A DNA stretch of 64,000 bases from JAUWTJ01 sp965603015 (GCA_965603015.1 CBFDBJ010000001.1:90339-154338); one strand, 5' to 3'. Positions 27,017 to 37,100 are shown, counted from the stretch's first letter. Notes: generated from the letters alone by a model not told the origin. Numbers and translations are program-made.

Positions 27017-27314
27017 CTTGCGGGTTGCAAATTACTTGTCAAGCCGCTCCCTATAGCCACCCCTGGCTATGATAGAGTGATCTCCTGAAAGCAGGATCAC
27101 TGCTTGAATGAGGGCTTGCCCCTTTAATTCTCCTGGCTTCCTGAAAGAACAGACGCATCGCAAAGTCTGGCTCTTTGGCAGCGCATATCCATCGCGTGGC
27201 CAATCACAAAATGTCCGCTTTGGGTCAAAAACGGAAGTGGCAAGGCTCATCGAATGGGGTCCGCTGCTATGGTCAAAGCAGTCATGTCGCGCCCTGAAAT
27301 CTGAGAACAGTCCA
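27017..27314. other. Gene-free stretch with two hairpins and a dispersed motif
   Basis: 298 bases. Two hairpins (described separately) follow the CPBP gene. AATGTCCGCTTTGGGTC-type motif at 27210-27225, close to the ones near 23190 and 30746. No gene supported. Confidence 0.5.
27053..27101 (+). terminator. Hairpin pair downstream of the CPBP gene (candidate terminator)
   Basis: ATAGCCA-CCCC-TGGCTAT (27053-27070) then AGTGATCTCCTG-AAAG-CAGGATCACT (27076-27101, with a two-base bulge). Neither is followed by a T run, so intrinsic termination is uncertain. They start 37 bases after the stop codon. Confidence 0.35.
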
Positions 27315-27902
27315 TCACTCTGAACGCGCCTCGCAATCACACGTCAGGCGCAGCATCAGCTCGGCCGCCTGTTTGTCGCTGAGGCCCTGCACGCGAACGA
27401 GGGTGCGCCAGGTTTCAATGTCGAGCGCCAGCGCAATGGCGGCGCGCAGCAACACCTTGCGGCGTCCTTTTTCCGGCCACGCCTCCAGCAGGACCTCCGC
27501 GGCCCCCGCCCAATAGGCCAGATAGGGCGCCATCACCGGAAGGTCGCGCGCTTCGGCATAGACACTGGACATCATCGGTTCGGTCGCCCGGTGCCACGCA
27601 TAGGCCTCCAGCAAGCCCTGGCGCAGCCTTGCCGCAGGGTCCTCGATGGCCCGCCAAAGCGCCGGGTCCGGGAACGGATGGCGCTCAAAGTAAAGCCCGC
27701 TGCAGGCCCCTGCGACCGCGCCCAGATCCGGAAAATGGCGGTAGACCGTAACCTTGCCGACCCCCGCCTGTTCGGCAATATCACTCATCGAGGTCGCCGC
27801 AAGACCTTTGGTCTGGTGCAGGTGGATCGCCGCCTCGACAATCTTCTGCCGGGTTTGATCGCGCGCCGCGCCGCGCTGCTTGAGTTGGTAAGGCCGTTTC
27901 AT
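27315..27902 (-). CDS. TetR-family transcriptional regulator
   Basis: 195 residues. N-terminal helix-turn-helix QKIVEAAIHLHQTKGLAATS followed by MSDIAEQAGVGKVTVYRHFP, the TetR_N signature. The C-terminal ligand domain is Ala/Leu-rich with no identifiable ligand. It is divergent from a MAPEG-family gene, and the 127-base shared region has two or three palindromic TTTC/GAAA boxes, so it likely represses itself and the MAPEG gene. GC-rich, matching the backbone, unlike the preceding AraC and CPBP genes. Confidence 0.94.
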   Translation of the reverse strand: MKRPYQLKQRGAARDQTRQKIVEAAIHLHQTKGLAATSMSDIAEQAGVGKVTVYRHFPDLGAVAGACSGLYFERHPFPDPALWRAIEDPAARLRQGLLEAYAWHRATEPMMSSVYAEARDLPVMAPYLAYWAGAAEVLLEAWPEKGRRKVLLRAAIALALDIETWRTLVRVQGLSDKQAAELMLRLTCDCEARSE

Positions 27903-27921
27903 GGGTTCATGATACAGCCTA

Positions 27922-27990
27922 TTTCATGAAAGTTGACAAGGGTGAAAGTCACGGGTATCACTATTTCGTGAAACATACTGTTTCATTAAA
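27922..27990. promoter_or_regulatory. Candidate TetR operators between TetR and MAPEG genes
   Basis: TTTCATGAAA, a perfect 10 bp palindrome, at 27922-27931; TTTCGTGAAA at 27964-27973; TTTCATTAAA at 27981-27990. The last two are embedded in TGAAACA-TAC-TGTTTCA (27969-27985), a perfect 7-3-7 palindrome. Position in the divergent promoter fits operators for the adjacent regulator. Confidence 0.6.
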
Positions 27991-28029
27991 TATCACTCCG
28001 GATACCCGGCCTCGCAGCAAGGAACAACA

Positions 28030-28494
28030 ATGACCCTTTTGACCATGGAAAATCCCGTCTTCGTCACCTATATGATTGCCGCCGCGCTGATGATCCTGAA
28101 GATCATGGGTCAGGGCTGGATGACGGTTTACAGAATGCTGAAGAGCGATTCCGGCCTCGCCAGTCCCGAAGATGTACAAACCGGCCTGATCAACAAAAAC
28201 CCGCGCCCCGAACAACTCGAGCGCAATGACTATGTCGATCGCTCGCGGCGCATGCATCGCAATGACCTGGAAAATATCCCGGCGTTTCTCGCCGCCGGCG
28301 TGATCTTTGTTGCCTCAGGCCCATCGCTCCTGCTGGCGAACATCCTGATGTACAGTTTCGTCAGCGCCCGCTTTGCCCACGCCATCGCCTACGCGAGCAA
28401 ACAAACCCACGAAGTGCGCGCCACCTTTTACACCATCGGTTCCGTGGTGGTCGTCATTATGGCGGTCTATGCGCTGATCGCGGCGATGTCATAA
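28030..28494 (+). CDS. MAPEG-family membrane protein (microsomal GST/PGES-like)
   Basis: 154 residues with about four membrane helices. The loop contains ERNDYVDRSRRMHRNDLENI, the glutathione-binding pattern (RxHxNDLENIP) of microsomal glutathione transferases and prostaglandin E synthase-like proteins. MAPEG proteins act as trimers in the membrane, using glutathione for conjugation or peroxide reduction. Divergent from a TetR regulator, suggesting induction by a lipophilic toxic compound. No strong ribosome site; ATG follows GGAACAACA. Confidence 0.9.
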   Translation: MTLLTMENPVFVTYMIAAALMILKIMGQGWMTVYRMLKSDSGLASPEDVQTGLINKNPRPEQLERNDYVDRSRRMHRNDLENIPAFLAAGVIFVASGPSLLLANILMYSFVSARFAHAIAYASKQTHEVRATFYTIGSVVVVIMAVYALIAAMS

Positions 28495-28560
28495 ACGATC
28501 CGGGATCACATGCGGCGCTCGTGATGATCGCGACTTCGGGTGCGATACTTTGGCGGCAGA

Positions 28561-29856
28561 CTATTTGCTGCGCGCCTTTAACCAGTCAGCAACCAGCGCT
28601 TGCGCTTCGGACAGCTGTTCCGGCGTCAGGTCTTTGGCGACAGTCTCCTGCATGGCAGTGGCGGATCCCTGATCCCCGCACGCGGCCGAAATCGCATACC
28701 ATTTGTAGGCCTCGACCGCGCTGCGGGAAACGCCGTCGCCGGCGGCAGAGTGCTCGCCAAGACGGAACGCAGCCTGCGGATGGCACTGCCCCGCGGCGAC
28801 CGCATACCATTTCACGGCCGCTTCCAGATCGCCCGGCTCGCCGCCCCTTTTGTCGAGGGTTTCCGCAAGCCTGGACATCGCCTCAATGTATCCCTTTTCG
28901 GCCAGCGCGCCATACCATTGGATGGCCAGATCAAGATCCTGGGCCGTGCCGACACCGGAGGCAGACATCTCCGCAACATAGAATTGGGTCGTCGCGCTAA
29001 TTTCTGTGGACGCGAAGTCATTTTCGGCGGCCTTCCTATACCACTTGAAAGCCTCGGCCTCATCTTTCGCGACCCCTGCAGTGCCAAGGTAAAAATTACC
29101 CAGGTTAAACTGCGCCGCAGCAAGGCCTTGCTCGGCAGCCTTTGTGTACCATAGAACCGCTTTTGCATGGTCTTGATCAGCACCAAGACCACCGCCATAC
29201 ATATAGCCAGCCGTGTACTGCGATGTCCTGTGACCTTGCTGGCCCGCCAGCTCAAACCATTTCAGCGCCTCGGTGGCATCCAGAGGCGCGCCAACTCCGG
29301 TGAAAGACATGGCGCCAAGATTAAACTGCGCCTTGACGTGACCTTGCCCGGCGGCTTTCAGAAACCATTCGCGGGCCCTGACCGCATCCTGGCCATGCAC
29401 CCATACTCCCGCTTCGTGCATTTCGTCGATCAAAGAATAGGTTTCCCGCTCCGCCTTGTGATCGGCCTGCAGAAACCAGTGCGCGAGCGCGGGAAGCTCT
29501 TGCTGGCCGTCCCATCTGCCTTTGGCATAGAGCAGCCCGTAGAGGTATTGCGTTTCCCCGTAATTTTGTTGCACCGCATAGGCGAGCCAGCGCATCGCCT
29601 CGGGCAGGTTATGGTGCAATCCATAGCCCGCACCCGATCCGCCATAGACCAGCCCAAGCTCGTGTTGAGCCGCTGCCTCTCCCCTTTGGGCTCTCGCCTG
29701 AAGCGCCATAAACCGCTCCAGGGCACCCGTCACCCCCTGCTCCCAGGCATCCTGCTCCTCTGACGCCAGCACTGCGCCCGGACCAGACAAACCGGCCATA
29801 ATCAAACTGGCTGAGAAAACGGCTGTGCTTAAAAACTTGCGCCTGAGTTTGATCAT
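28561..29856 (-). CDS. Secreted Sel1-repeat protein
   Basis: 431 residues. Signal peptide MIKLRRKFLSTAVFSASLIM with cleavage near ASVLAS-type residues 30-32 (GAVLASEEQ). About nine Sel1-like repeats (A..G...AQ..LG..Y..G.GV..D...A..W...AA.QG) cover about 60-410, for example GAMSFTGVGAPLDATEALKW and LGNFYLGTAGVAKDEAEAFK. Sel1 repeats form an alpha-solenoid that mediates protein contacts; the partner is unknown. A small membrane protein gene lies upstream on the same strand (66-base gap). Confidence 0.9.
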   Translation of the reverse strand: MIKLRRKFLSTAVFSASLIMAGLSGPGAVLASEEQDAWEQGVTGALERFMALQARAQRGEAAAQHELGLVYGGSGAGYGLHHNLPEAMRWLAYAVQQNYGETQYLYGLLYAKGRWDGQQELPALAHWFLQADHKAERETYSLIDEMHEAGVWVHGQDAVRAREWFLKAAGQGHVKAQFNLGAMSFTGVGAPLDATEALKWFELAGQQGHRTSQYTAGYMYGGGLGADQDHAKAVLWYTKAAEQGLAAAQFNLGNFYLGTAGVAKDEAEAFKWYRKAAENDFASTEISATTQFYVAEMSASGVGTAQDLDLAIQWYGALAEKGYIEAMSRLAETLDKRGGEPGDLEAAVKWYAVAAGQCHPQAAFRLGEHSAAGDGVSRSAVEAYKWYAISAACGDQGSATAMQETVAKDLTPEQLSEAQALVADWLKARSK

Positions 29857-29922
29857 TGGGGTGGCTCCGATCGGATTTGAGACCTGGGTATAAACGGCAT
29901 CACGGGACAGGGCGGGCGGCTC

Positions 29923-30618
29923 CTAGCCGTCGACCTCTTCAGGATCGTCGATCCGCGAGCCGATAACCGACAGCAAACTAAGCACCCCGGCGATCACCGA
30001 GAGCCAGAACCATACCCTGGAAATCTTGCCGGGGACGTCGTAGCCTTCGGGTTTCAACAGGACCGCGATCTCTTTTGAAACAGGCTTGACCTCGTTGGAA
30101 TAGGACAGGTCCATTCCAATCGTCCGCGATATGACATCGTCGCCCTCTTCCATGACCGGGACGGTGACCTGACCGGCAAAGCGCAATGTCGCGGGCTCTC
30201 CGATTGATCCGGTCAGGTCGGGAATGGCAAACGCCAGGTGCAGCGTGATCGGGTCCGAGTAATCCGTGACCGAAACACCCTTGATGCTCAGGCTCGTGAG
30301 GTCGATGTATTCGCTCCAGTCATCATTCTTAAAAGCAGAAACATCAACCGGCACACGATCCCCCGATGCCAGCTCGATTTCACCGGTGAGATCAGAAACA
30401 CTGGCAAGGCCGTTGAGGGAACTATAAAAACCGGTAGATTCCAGCCGCCACTCCTGATTGACAGGAACGCACAGCGCCGCCTTGCGACAATCCTGCAGGT
30501 TATTGTTCCACCAGATCCAGGCCGCAACACTGGCCGAGATCAGCACGGCCACAGTATAAAATTTCGACGCCCTGGCGTTTTCTTCCGGCGTGAAGTCCTC
30601 ATTCTGGCTGTTACCCAT
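29923..30618 (-). CDS. Uncharacterised bitopic membrane protein
   Basis: 231 residues, family not recognised. Membrane helix near 20-37 (FYTVAVLISASVAAWIWW), a beta-rich extracytoplasmic domain of about 160 residues with two cysteines (DCRKAALCVPV) and a second helix near 204-222 (VWFWLSVIAGVLSLLSVIG), then an acidic tail. Both ends would be cytoplasmic. It is upstream of the Sel1 gene and may be co-transcribed. The start has an ordinary ATG; no functional residues can be assigned. Confidence 0.75.
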   Translation of the reverse strand: MGNSQNEDFTPEENARASKFYTVAVLISASVAAWIWWNNNLQDCRKAALCVPVNQEWRLESTGFYSSLNGLASVSDLTGEIELASGDRVPVDVSAFKNDDWSEYIDLTSLSIKGVSVTDYSDPITLHLAFAIPDLTGSIGEPATLRFAGQVTVPVMEEGDDVISRTIGMDLSYSNEVKPVSKEIAVLLKPEGYDVPGKISRVWFWLSVIAGVLSLLSVIGSRIDDPEEVDG

Positions 30619-30942
30619 TTTCCCCCCTGAAACGTAAAACCTGATTGGCCTGCGTCATATGTCAGGACAAATCTCTAAATTTTCTGTTAAAGGCCGTCAG
30701 GGGCGCTGTGCAGAAGGTTTTGCCTTCGAGTGTCGCCTCCAGCCAAATGTCTGCTTTGGGTTGCAGAGAGGAATTTGCCCGGCATATTTCATTGACCAGC
30801 TCACAGTCTTTTCTTCGATTCCCCTTCACACCCCTATCCCCACTCCTCGAACCGTGTTATCCGGACCGCCCGAAACACAGGTCGCGCGCCCGGGCCAACA
30901 GGTCAAACTGCCGCGCGGCTGAAACTGAAGGTTTACCCCGTC
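30619..30942. other. purH upstream region
   Basis: 324 bases between the divergent membrane-protein gene and purH. It contains AATGTCTGCTTTGGG at 30746-30760, third member of the dispersed motif. I looked for a ZTP (pfl) riboswitch, common before purH, and did not find its conserved core. Confidence 0.45.
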
Positions 30943-32535
30943 ATGAGCACCAATAATCCTGTCATCAAGCGCGCCCTCCTGTCCGTCTCAGACAAGACGG
31001 GCCTCGTCGATTTCGCCAAAGCCTTGCATGCCCGCGGCGTTGAAATCCTGTCGACCGGCGGCACTGCTGCTGCAATCAGAGATGCCGGCATCGCCGTCAT
31101 TGATGTTTCGGATTATACCGGCTTCCCGGAAATGATGGATGGCCGGGTCAAGACGCTGCACCCCATGGTCCACGGCGGGCTCCTCGCCCTGCGCGACAAT
31201 CCCGAACACGTCGCTACCATGAAGGAACACGACATCGGTGCCATCGATCTTCTGGCGGTCAACCTTTACCCCTTCGAGGCCACGGTCGCCTCGGGCGCCA
31301 ACTACAATACCGCCATCGAGAATATCGACATCGGCGGTCCGGCGATGATCCGCTCCGCCGCCAAGAACCATCCCTCCGTTACCGTCATCGTCGACACGGA
31401 AGACTTCGCAACCGTGCTGGATGACATGGCGGCCAATGACGGCGCCACCACCCTTGAGACCCGCAAGCACCTCGCCGCCAAGGCCTATGCCCGCACCGCC
31501 GCCTATGACGCGGCGATTTCCAACTGGTTTGCCTCCGAGCTTGAGGTCACCGCGCCCAGGCGCCGCGCCTTTGCCGGAACTTTGCGGGAAAGCCTGCGCT
31601 ACGGCGAAAACCCGCATCAGCACGCTGCCTTTTATGTCACCGGCGATCCGCGTCCGGGCGTTGCCTCGGCCCGCCAGCTGCAAGGCAAGGCGCTGTCCTA
31701 TAACAACATCAACGACACCGACGCCGCCTTTGAACTGGTCGGCGAATTTGACCCCGCCGACGGCCCGGCCGTTGCCATCATCAAACATGCCAACCCCTGC
31801 GGCGTCGCCAGGGGTGCAAGCCTCGCCGAGGCCTACAGGGCGGCGCTCGCATGTGACTCGACATCAGCCTTCGGCGGCATCATCGCGCTGAACCAAAAGC
31901 TCGACCTTGAGACCACCGAAGAAATTGCCAAAATCTTCACCGAGGTGATCATTGCCCCGGATGCTGATGAAGACGCCATCGCACGCCTCGCCAAAAAGAA
32001 AAACCTGCGCCTGCTTTTGACCGGTGGCTTGCCGAACCCCACGGCCGAAGGCCTGACGTACAAGACTGTCGCTGGCGGCTTCCTTGTGCAGTCGCGCGAC
32101 GCAGGCAAGATCACCCTGCCGGATCTGAAAGTCGTCACCAAACGCGCCCCGACCGATGAAGAACTGCAGGACCTGCTGTTTGCCTTCACCGTCGCCAAGC
32201 ACGTCAAATCCAACACCATCGTCTATGCCAAAAACGGCGCCACCGTTGGCATTGGCGCAGGCCAAATGAGCCGCATCGATTCAGCGCGCATCGCCGCCCG
32301 CAAGGCCGAGGACGCCGCCAGTGTCGAGGGCTATGAGAGCGTCAAAACCATCGGCTCAGCCGTTGCCTCGGACGCGTTCTTCCCCTTCGCCGACGGGCTC
32401 CTGGCCGCCGTAGAAGCCGGTGCGACATCCGTCATTCAGCCCGGTGGTTCCATGCGCGACGACGAGGTTATCGCCGCCGCCGACGAAGCCGGCCTCGCCA
32501 TGGTGCTAACCGGTATGCGGCACTTCCGGCATTAG
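30943..32535 (+). CDS. purH: Bifunctional AICAR transformylase/IMP cyclohydrolase
   Basis: 530 residues, usual length. N-terminal IMP cyclohydrolase domain (about 1-150) has RALLSVSDKTGLVDFAKAL, STGGTAAAI and KTLHPMVHGGLLA. The C-terminal AICAR transformylase domain has RYGENPHQHAAFY, KHANPCGVARG, SAFGGIIALN and a final PGGSMRDDEVIAAADE. It performs the last two steps of de novo IMP synthesis using 10-formyl-THF. In related genomes it directly follows the heparinase-like gene; here it lies 11.4 kb away and must use its own promoter in the region upstream. Confidence 0.98.
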   Translation: MSTNNPVIKRALLSVSDKTGLVDFAKALHARGVEILSTGGTAAAIRDAGIAVIDVSDYTGFPEMMDGRVKTLHPMVHGGLLALRDNPEHVATMKEHDIGAIDLLAVNLYPFEATVASGANYNTAIENIDIGGPAMIRSAAKNHPSVTVIVDTEDFATVLDDMAANDGATTLETRKHLAAKAYARTAAYDAAISNWFASELEVTAPRRRAFAGTLRESLRYGENPHQHAAFYVTGDPRPGVASARQLQGKALSYNNINDTDAAFELVGEFDPADGPAVAIIKHANPCGVARGASLAEAYRAALACDSTSAFGGIIALNQKLDLETTEEIAKIFTEVIIAPDADEDAIARLAKKKNLRLLLTGGLPNPTAEGLTYKTVAGGFLVQSRDAGKITLPDLKVVTKRAPTDEELQDLLFAFTVAKHVKSNTIVYAKNGATVGIGAGQMSRIDSARIAARKAEDAASVEGYESVKTIGSAVASDAFFPFADGLLAAVEAGATSVIQPGGSMRDDEVIAAADEAGLAMVLTGMRHFRH

Positions 32536-32552
32536 GCAATCATATGATTTTC

Positions 32553-32672
32553 GTCATCCCGGATGCGGTGCAACATGCAATGTTGCTCCGCTGGTCCGGG
32601 ACCCACATGTCAGATTTAGGCCCCGGACCAGCATCACATCACGTCGTGCTGCAACGCATCCGGGGTGACAAA
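32553..32672. repeat. 120 bp palindromic dispersed repeat, copy 1
   Basis: Begins GTCATCCCGGATGC and ends GCATCCGGGGTGACAAA, with inner arms CTGGTCCGGGACC and GGCCCCGGACCAG. A second copy of exactly 120 bases with the same arms lies at 41461-41580. It sits between the convergent purH and MFS genes and may serve as a terminator or be a REP/RPE-type element. Confidence 0.92.
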
Positions 32673-32685
32673 GAGAAATAAATCA

Positions 32686-34110
32686 TCAATGCAGAGCTTC
32701 GGAGCGCTCTTCTTTCACCGGGAGGAGGAGCCAGAGGCCGACGCACAGCATGGCGATAATGACCATCATGCTGACCCGCGCATTGCCCGTCAGTGCTGTG
32801 GCAATGCCGATCAGGAGCGGTGCCATAAAGGCCGTGGCCTTGCCCGAGAGCGCATAGAGCCCGAAAAATTCCGTGATCATACCCTCCGGCGCCAGCCGCG
32901 CCATCAGGGTTCGACTGGCCGATTGGGCCGGGCCGATGCCGAGCCCCAGAATGACCGCAAACAACAGATAGGTGCGCTCCGGCACACTGACAAACAAACC
33001 CGCAGACAGATCCACCGGCACGGTCTCGATAACAAAGAAGATGTGCCCCGGGCCAATCGAGGCAATCCCGAACGACCCGAAAATAAGCAGCCCGAGTGAG
33101 GCTGTTATGGTGCTCTTTGAACCGATCCGGTCGTCCAGTCTGCCGCCGACGATAGCGCCGGCGCCGGCAAACACCAGCATGATCAGCCCGGCAACACCAA
33201 GCTGCAGCGAGCCCCAGCCAAAAACTATTCCCGCATAAATTCCGCCGAAGGCGAAGATTGCCCCCAGACCATCATTATAAATCATCCGGGCAATAAGAAA
33301 GCGCACGACGTTGCCATAGGACCGAATCTTGCGCAGGGTCTCCCCAAGCGCCAGGATCCCTTGTTTGACCGCACCGCCAAGCGGCACATCAGAACGCTTG
33401 CCGTCCGGCGTAAAAGCAAACATCGGGATAGCAAAAATCATATACCACAGAGCTGACAGCGAACCCGTAAGCCGCTCGGCCTCGCCCGCAGCCTGATCAA
33501 TCCCGAACGCCGGTGATGCAGCAACCCCCGGCAGATCAATCGTGCCGGGATAGACCAGAAACCACAGTATTGCGAGCAGCGCGACGATGCCGCCGAAATA
33601 ACCAAGCCCCCAGGCAAATCCTGACAGCCGTCCCATATGCTTTTCTTCTGCAATACCGGGAAGCATCGCATGATTGAACACAACGGCCGTTTCCATCGCC
33701 AATGACGCCAGCACAAGGCCGAGCATAACGCTTCCGGCACTGGTCGCACCTTTGCCCGGCTCTGCGCCCCACAGCAACATACTGGCCAACACAAAGACAA
33801 TCGACAATCCGAAGATCCATGGCTTTCGCCGCCCCGCCACGTCCGAGATCGCCCCGAAAACAGGCGCAAGTATGGCAATACCAAACCCGGCAAGCACGAG
33901 GGAATAGGAATACAGCTGCTGACCGCGCACGGCATCGCCGACGAACGTATTCACAAAATAGGGGGTAAAAATGACAGTGGTGACAACCGTGAAATAAGGC
34001 TGGTTGGCCCAGTCAAACATCGCCCAGGAAAACTGGCCAAGCTTTGAGGCCGGTTTGCCGCCCAAAGCATTAAGGGCATTTTGACTGCCGGCGCCGCTCG
34101 GTTCGCTCAT
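32686..34110 (-). CDS. MFS transporter, UMF1/Atg22-like
   Basis: 474 residues with about 12 membrane helices. The N-terminal SWAMFDWANQPYFTVVTTVI is characteristic of the UMF1/Atg22-like branch of the major facilitator superfamily, and the loop APVFGAISDVAGRRKPW is the conserved MFS motif A. Substrate unknown; eukaryotic Atg22 exports amino acids from the vacuole. Its ATG overlaps the stop of the preceding NAD-glutamate dehydrogenase by four bases (ATGA), so the two are translationally coupled. An amino-acid-related substrate would fit (inference). Confidence 0.92.
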   Translation of the reverse strand: MSEPSGAGSQNALNALGGKPASKLGQFSWAMFDWANQPYFTVVTTVIFTPYFVNTFVGDAVRGQQLYSYSLVLAGFGIAILAPVFGAISDVAGRRKPWIFGLSIVFVLASMLLWGAEPGKGATSAGSVMLGLVLASLAMETAVVFNHAMLPGIAEEKHMGRLSGFAWGLGYFGGIVALLAILWFLVYPGTIDLPGVAASPAFGIDQAAGEAERLTGSLSALWYMIFAIPMFAFTPDGKRSDVPLGGAVKQGILALGETLRKIRSYGNVVRFLIARMIYNDGLGAIFAFGGIYAGIVFGWGSLQLGVAGLIMLVFAGAGAIVGGRLDDRIGSKSTITASLGLLIFGSFGIASIGPGHIFFVIETVPVDLSAGLFVSVPERTYLLFAVILGLGIGPAQSASRTLMARLAPEGMITEFFGLYALSGKATAFMAPLLIGIATALTGNARVSMMVIIAMLCVGLWLLLPVKEERSEALH

Positions 34111-37100
34111 TGGCCCTCAAGCGACGAGACCAGGTCTCGCATCTGACTGGACAACAACGACAGCTTGGAAATGTTCATGCCCGCTGTCGCCTCAAGCTCA
34201 CCGAAAAGCTGTTTGAAGCGACCGATCGGTTCGTCGTTCTCAGACAGCCATGCCGAAACGCAGACCATCGCGCCGTCGTCCCGCGCTTCATGGCTGAGAG
34301 CAAATTCAACCAGCATCCGATGATACCAGGCCATATCGGTCCCGATGCGCCGGATCGCCAGACGGTCCCAATGCTCCCCGGCAGAAAGCTCCCGCACGTC
34401 CTGACGCAACCGGTCCAGCCGCATCTTCGCGCCAACCAGGAAATAGGCCTCCGTCACATCGTCCACACTAAATCCTGTGCGCCGCGCCACATCGACAACA
34501 TCGCAGGCCGCCGCCATCGGCGCCAGAATTGCGACTTCCGCAGCCAGATCCGCTTCAACGCCTTTTTGAACATAGCCTTCAATTCCAGCTTCGATCCTGG
34601 AGACCTCCGCCCCGGAAACCACCGAGCGCGGCACGTCATGCACCGCCTTGATCCCGTCGCGATACCGTTCAATGGTCTCACTAATGGAGCGCATCCGTCC
34701 GCCGGACAGGAACCAGACCGATTGAGTATAGAGCAGGTCCTTGATCGCGCGGTGCATCGTAGTCTGAATATCCGCCTCAACCTTGTTGTCCAGAGCATTG
34801 ATCCGTGTCCGCAGCGGCCCCAACGAGTAGAGCGCCCTGACAATGACAAAAGCCCTGGCGATGTCTGCCTGAGTGGCCCCCGTCATTTCCTGCAAGCGGT
34901 GGACAAAGGTCACGCCGCCCGCATTGATGATGCGGTTGGCAAGCTCTGTCGCAATAATTTCCCGGCGCAGCCGGTGGCGATCAATCTCCTCACCAAATTC
35001 TTCGCGCAGAACCCGGGGGAAGTAGTCATACAGCATTTTGCTGAGCCAGGGGTCGTCCGGCACATCACTGTCAAGCAGCGCCTCGGACAGGGCGATCTTC
35101 ATATAGGACACCAGGATCGCAAGTTCCGGCCTGGCAAGGCCCTGGCCTTTTTCCGCAAGCTCCGAGAGCTGATCGTCCCCCGGCAAAAACTCCAGATCCC
35201 GGTCAAGACGTCCGGCGCGCTCAAGTGCCCGCATCACACGGCCATCAGCATCACGGTCCTCATGGCTCGAGCTTTCGACCAGCGTGATCGCCAGGGTCTG
35301 ATCATAATTATTGCGCAGAACAAGATCTGAAACCGCCGCGGTCATATCCACCAGCAAGGTGTTGCGCCGCGCTTCATCCAGCTTGCCAGCCGCCATCGCG
35401 GAATCAAGCAGGATCTTGATGTTAACTTCATGATCAGAGCAATCAACACCGGCCGCATTGTCGACCGCATCCATATTGATCCGCCCGCCGCCCCGGCCAA
35501 AGGCAATCCGCCCAAGCTGCGTGCAGCCCAGATTGGCCCCTTCACCGATAACCTTGACGCGCAACTCATCGACATCGATCCGGACCTCGTCACTGGCCCG
35601 ATCACCGACATCCAGATGGCTTTCACTCGCCGCCTTGAGATAGGTTCCAATCCCGCCAAACCACAAAAGGTCGGCCTGCGCCCTGAGAATCGCCTTGATC
35701 AGGTCATTCGGTGCCAGGGTGTCTTCTTGAATATCCAGCACCTGACGAATTTCCGCCGACAGCGGTATGGATTTGAGCGATCGACTGAAAATGCCGCCGC
35801 CCTCGGAGATCAGCGTCCGGTCATAATCATCCCAGGACGAGCGCGGCAGGTCAAACAGACGCTTGCGTTCCTCCCAGGTTTTCGCCGCATCGGGCGCTGG
35901 ATCAATAAAGATATCGCGGTGATCAAACGCCGCCACCAGACGGATTTTCTTCGACAACAACATCCCGTTGCCAAACACGTCCCCCGACATATCGCCGCAA
36001 CCGACCACCGTAAAGGGCGTGGTCTGAATATCGTGGCCCATTTCCCGGAAATGTCGTTTCACCGCCTCCCAGGCACCGCGCGCCGTGATGCCCATGACCT
36101 TGTGGTCATAACCCTGGCTGCCGCCTGAAGCAAACGCGTCCCCGAGCCAGAACCCGTGGTCTTTTGCCAGGCCGTTGGCGATGTCCGAAAAGGTCGCCGT
36201 CCCCTTGTCTGCGGCGACAACAAGATAGGGGTCCGGCCCGTCGAAACACACGACCCGCTCCGGCGGAACGATCTCTTGCTCGGGGCTCGTCAGATCAAGG
36301 TTGTCGGTCAAGTCCAGCAGGCCGCAGATAAAGGTCTTGTAGGCCGATATCGCCTCGGCCTGAATGTCCTCGCGACTTCCCCCTTGCGGCAATTGCTTGG
36401 GAAAGAACCCGCCCTTGGCCCCGGAGGGAACAATAACCGAGTTCTTGACCTGCTGCGCCTTGACCAGACCCAGAACCTCCGTACGGAAATCTTCTCGCCG
36501 ATCCGACCAGCGCAATCCGCCGCGCGCAATCCGTGCACCGCGCAGGTGAACCCCCTCGACCTGCGGCGAATAGACAAATATTTCCGCAAACGGCCTCGGG
36601 TTTGGCAACTCCTCGATCTTCGCCGCATCCATCTTGAAGGAGATATAGGACTTGAATTTACCCTCGGCGGTCTTCTGGAAGTAATTCGTCCGCGTCATTG
36701 ACAGGATGAGATTGAGCAGCCGCCGCATGATCCTGTCCTGATCAAGGCTCGGCACCTGGGCAAGGGAGCGCGTGATCGATTGCAGGATAGACTCCGATGC
36801 GGCTTCGCGGGCTTGCGGCCCCCCCGGCAAGAGCGGGTCATGACGCAACTGGAACAGATCAACGAGCTGCAACGCAATCGCCGGATTGTCGGCCAAGGCG
36901 TCTTGCATATAGGCCTGACTGAAGGAAATCCCGGTCTGCAGCCGATATTTGGCGCAGGCGCGCAACACCGCCACATCGCGCCACGCAATACCCGGTGAGA
37001 CAACCAGGCGGTTGAAGCCGTCGTTCTCGGCCTCGCCTTTCCAGATTGCGACAAAAGCAGGCGCAAATACCTCTTGCAGAATTTCAAGGCTCAGCGCGCC

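Noticed and set aside
30619..30942. ZTP riboswitch upstream of purH
   Set aside because: The conserved riboswitch core was not found on either strand.
34110..35330. 406-codon plus-strand frame opposite gdhB
   Set aside because: Antisense shadow of a well-supported dehydrogenase; no domain or ribosome site.
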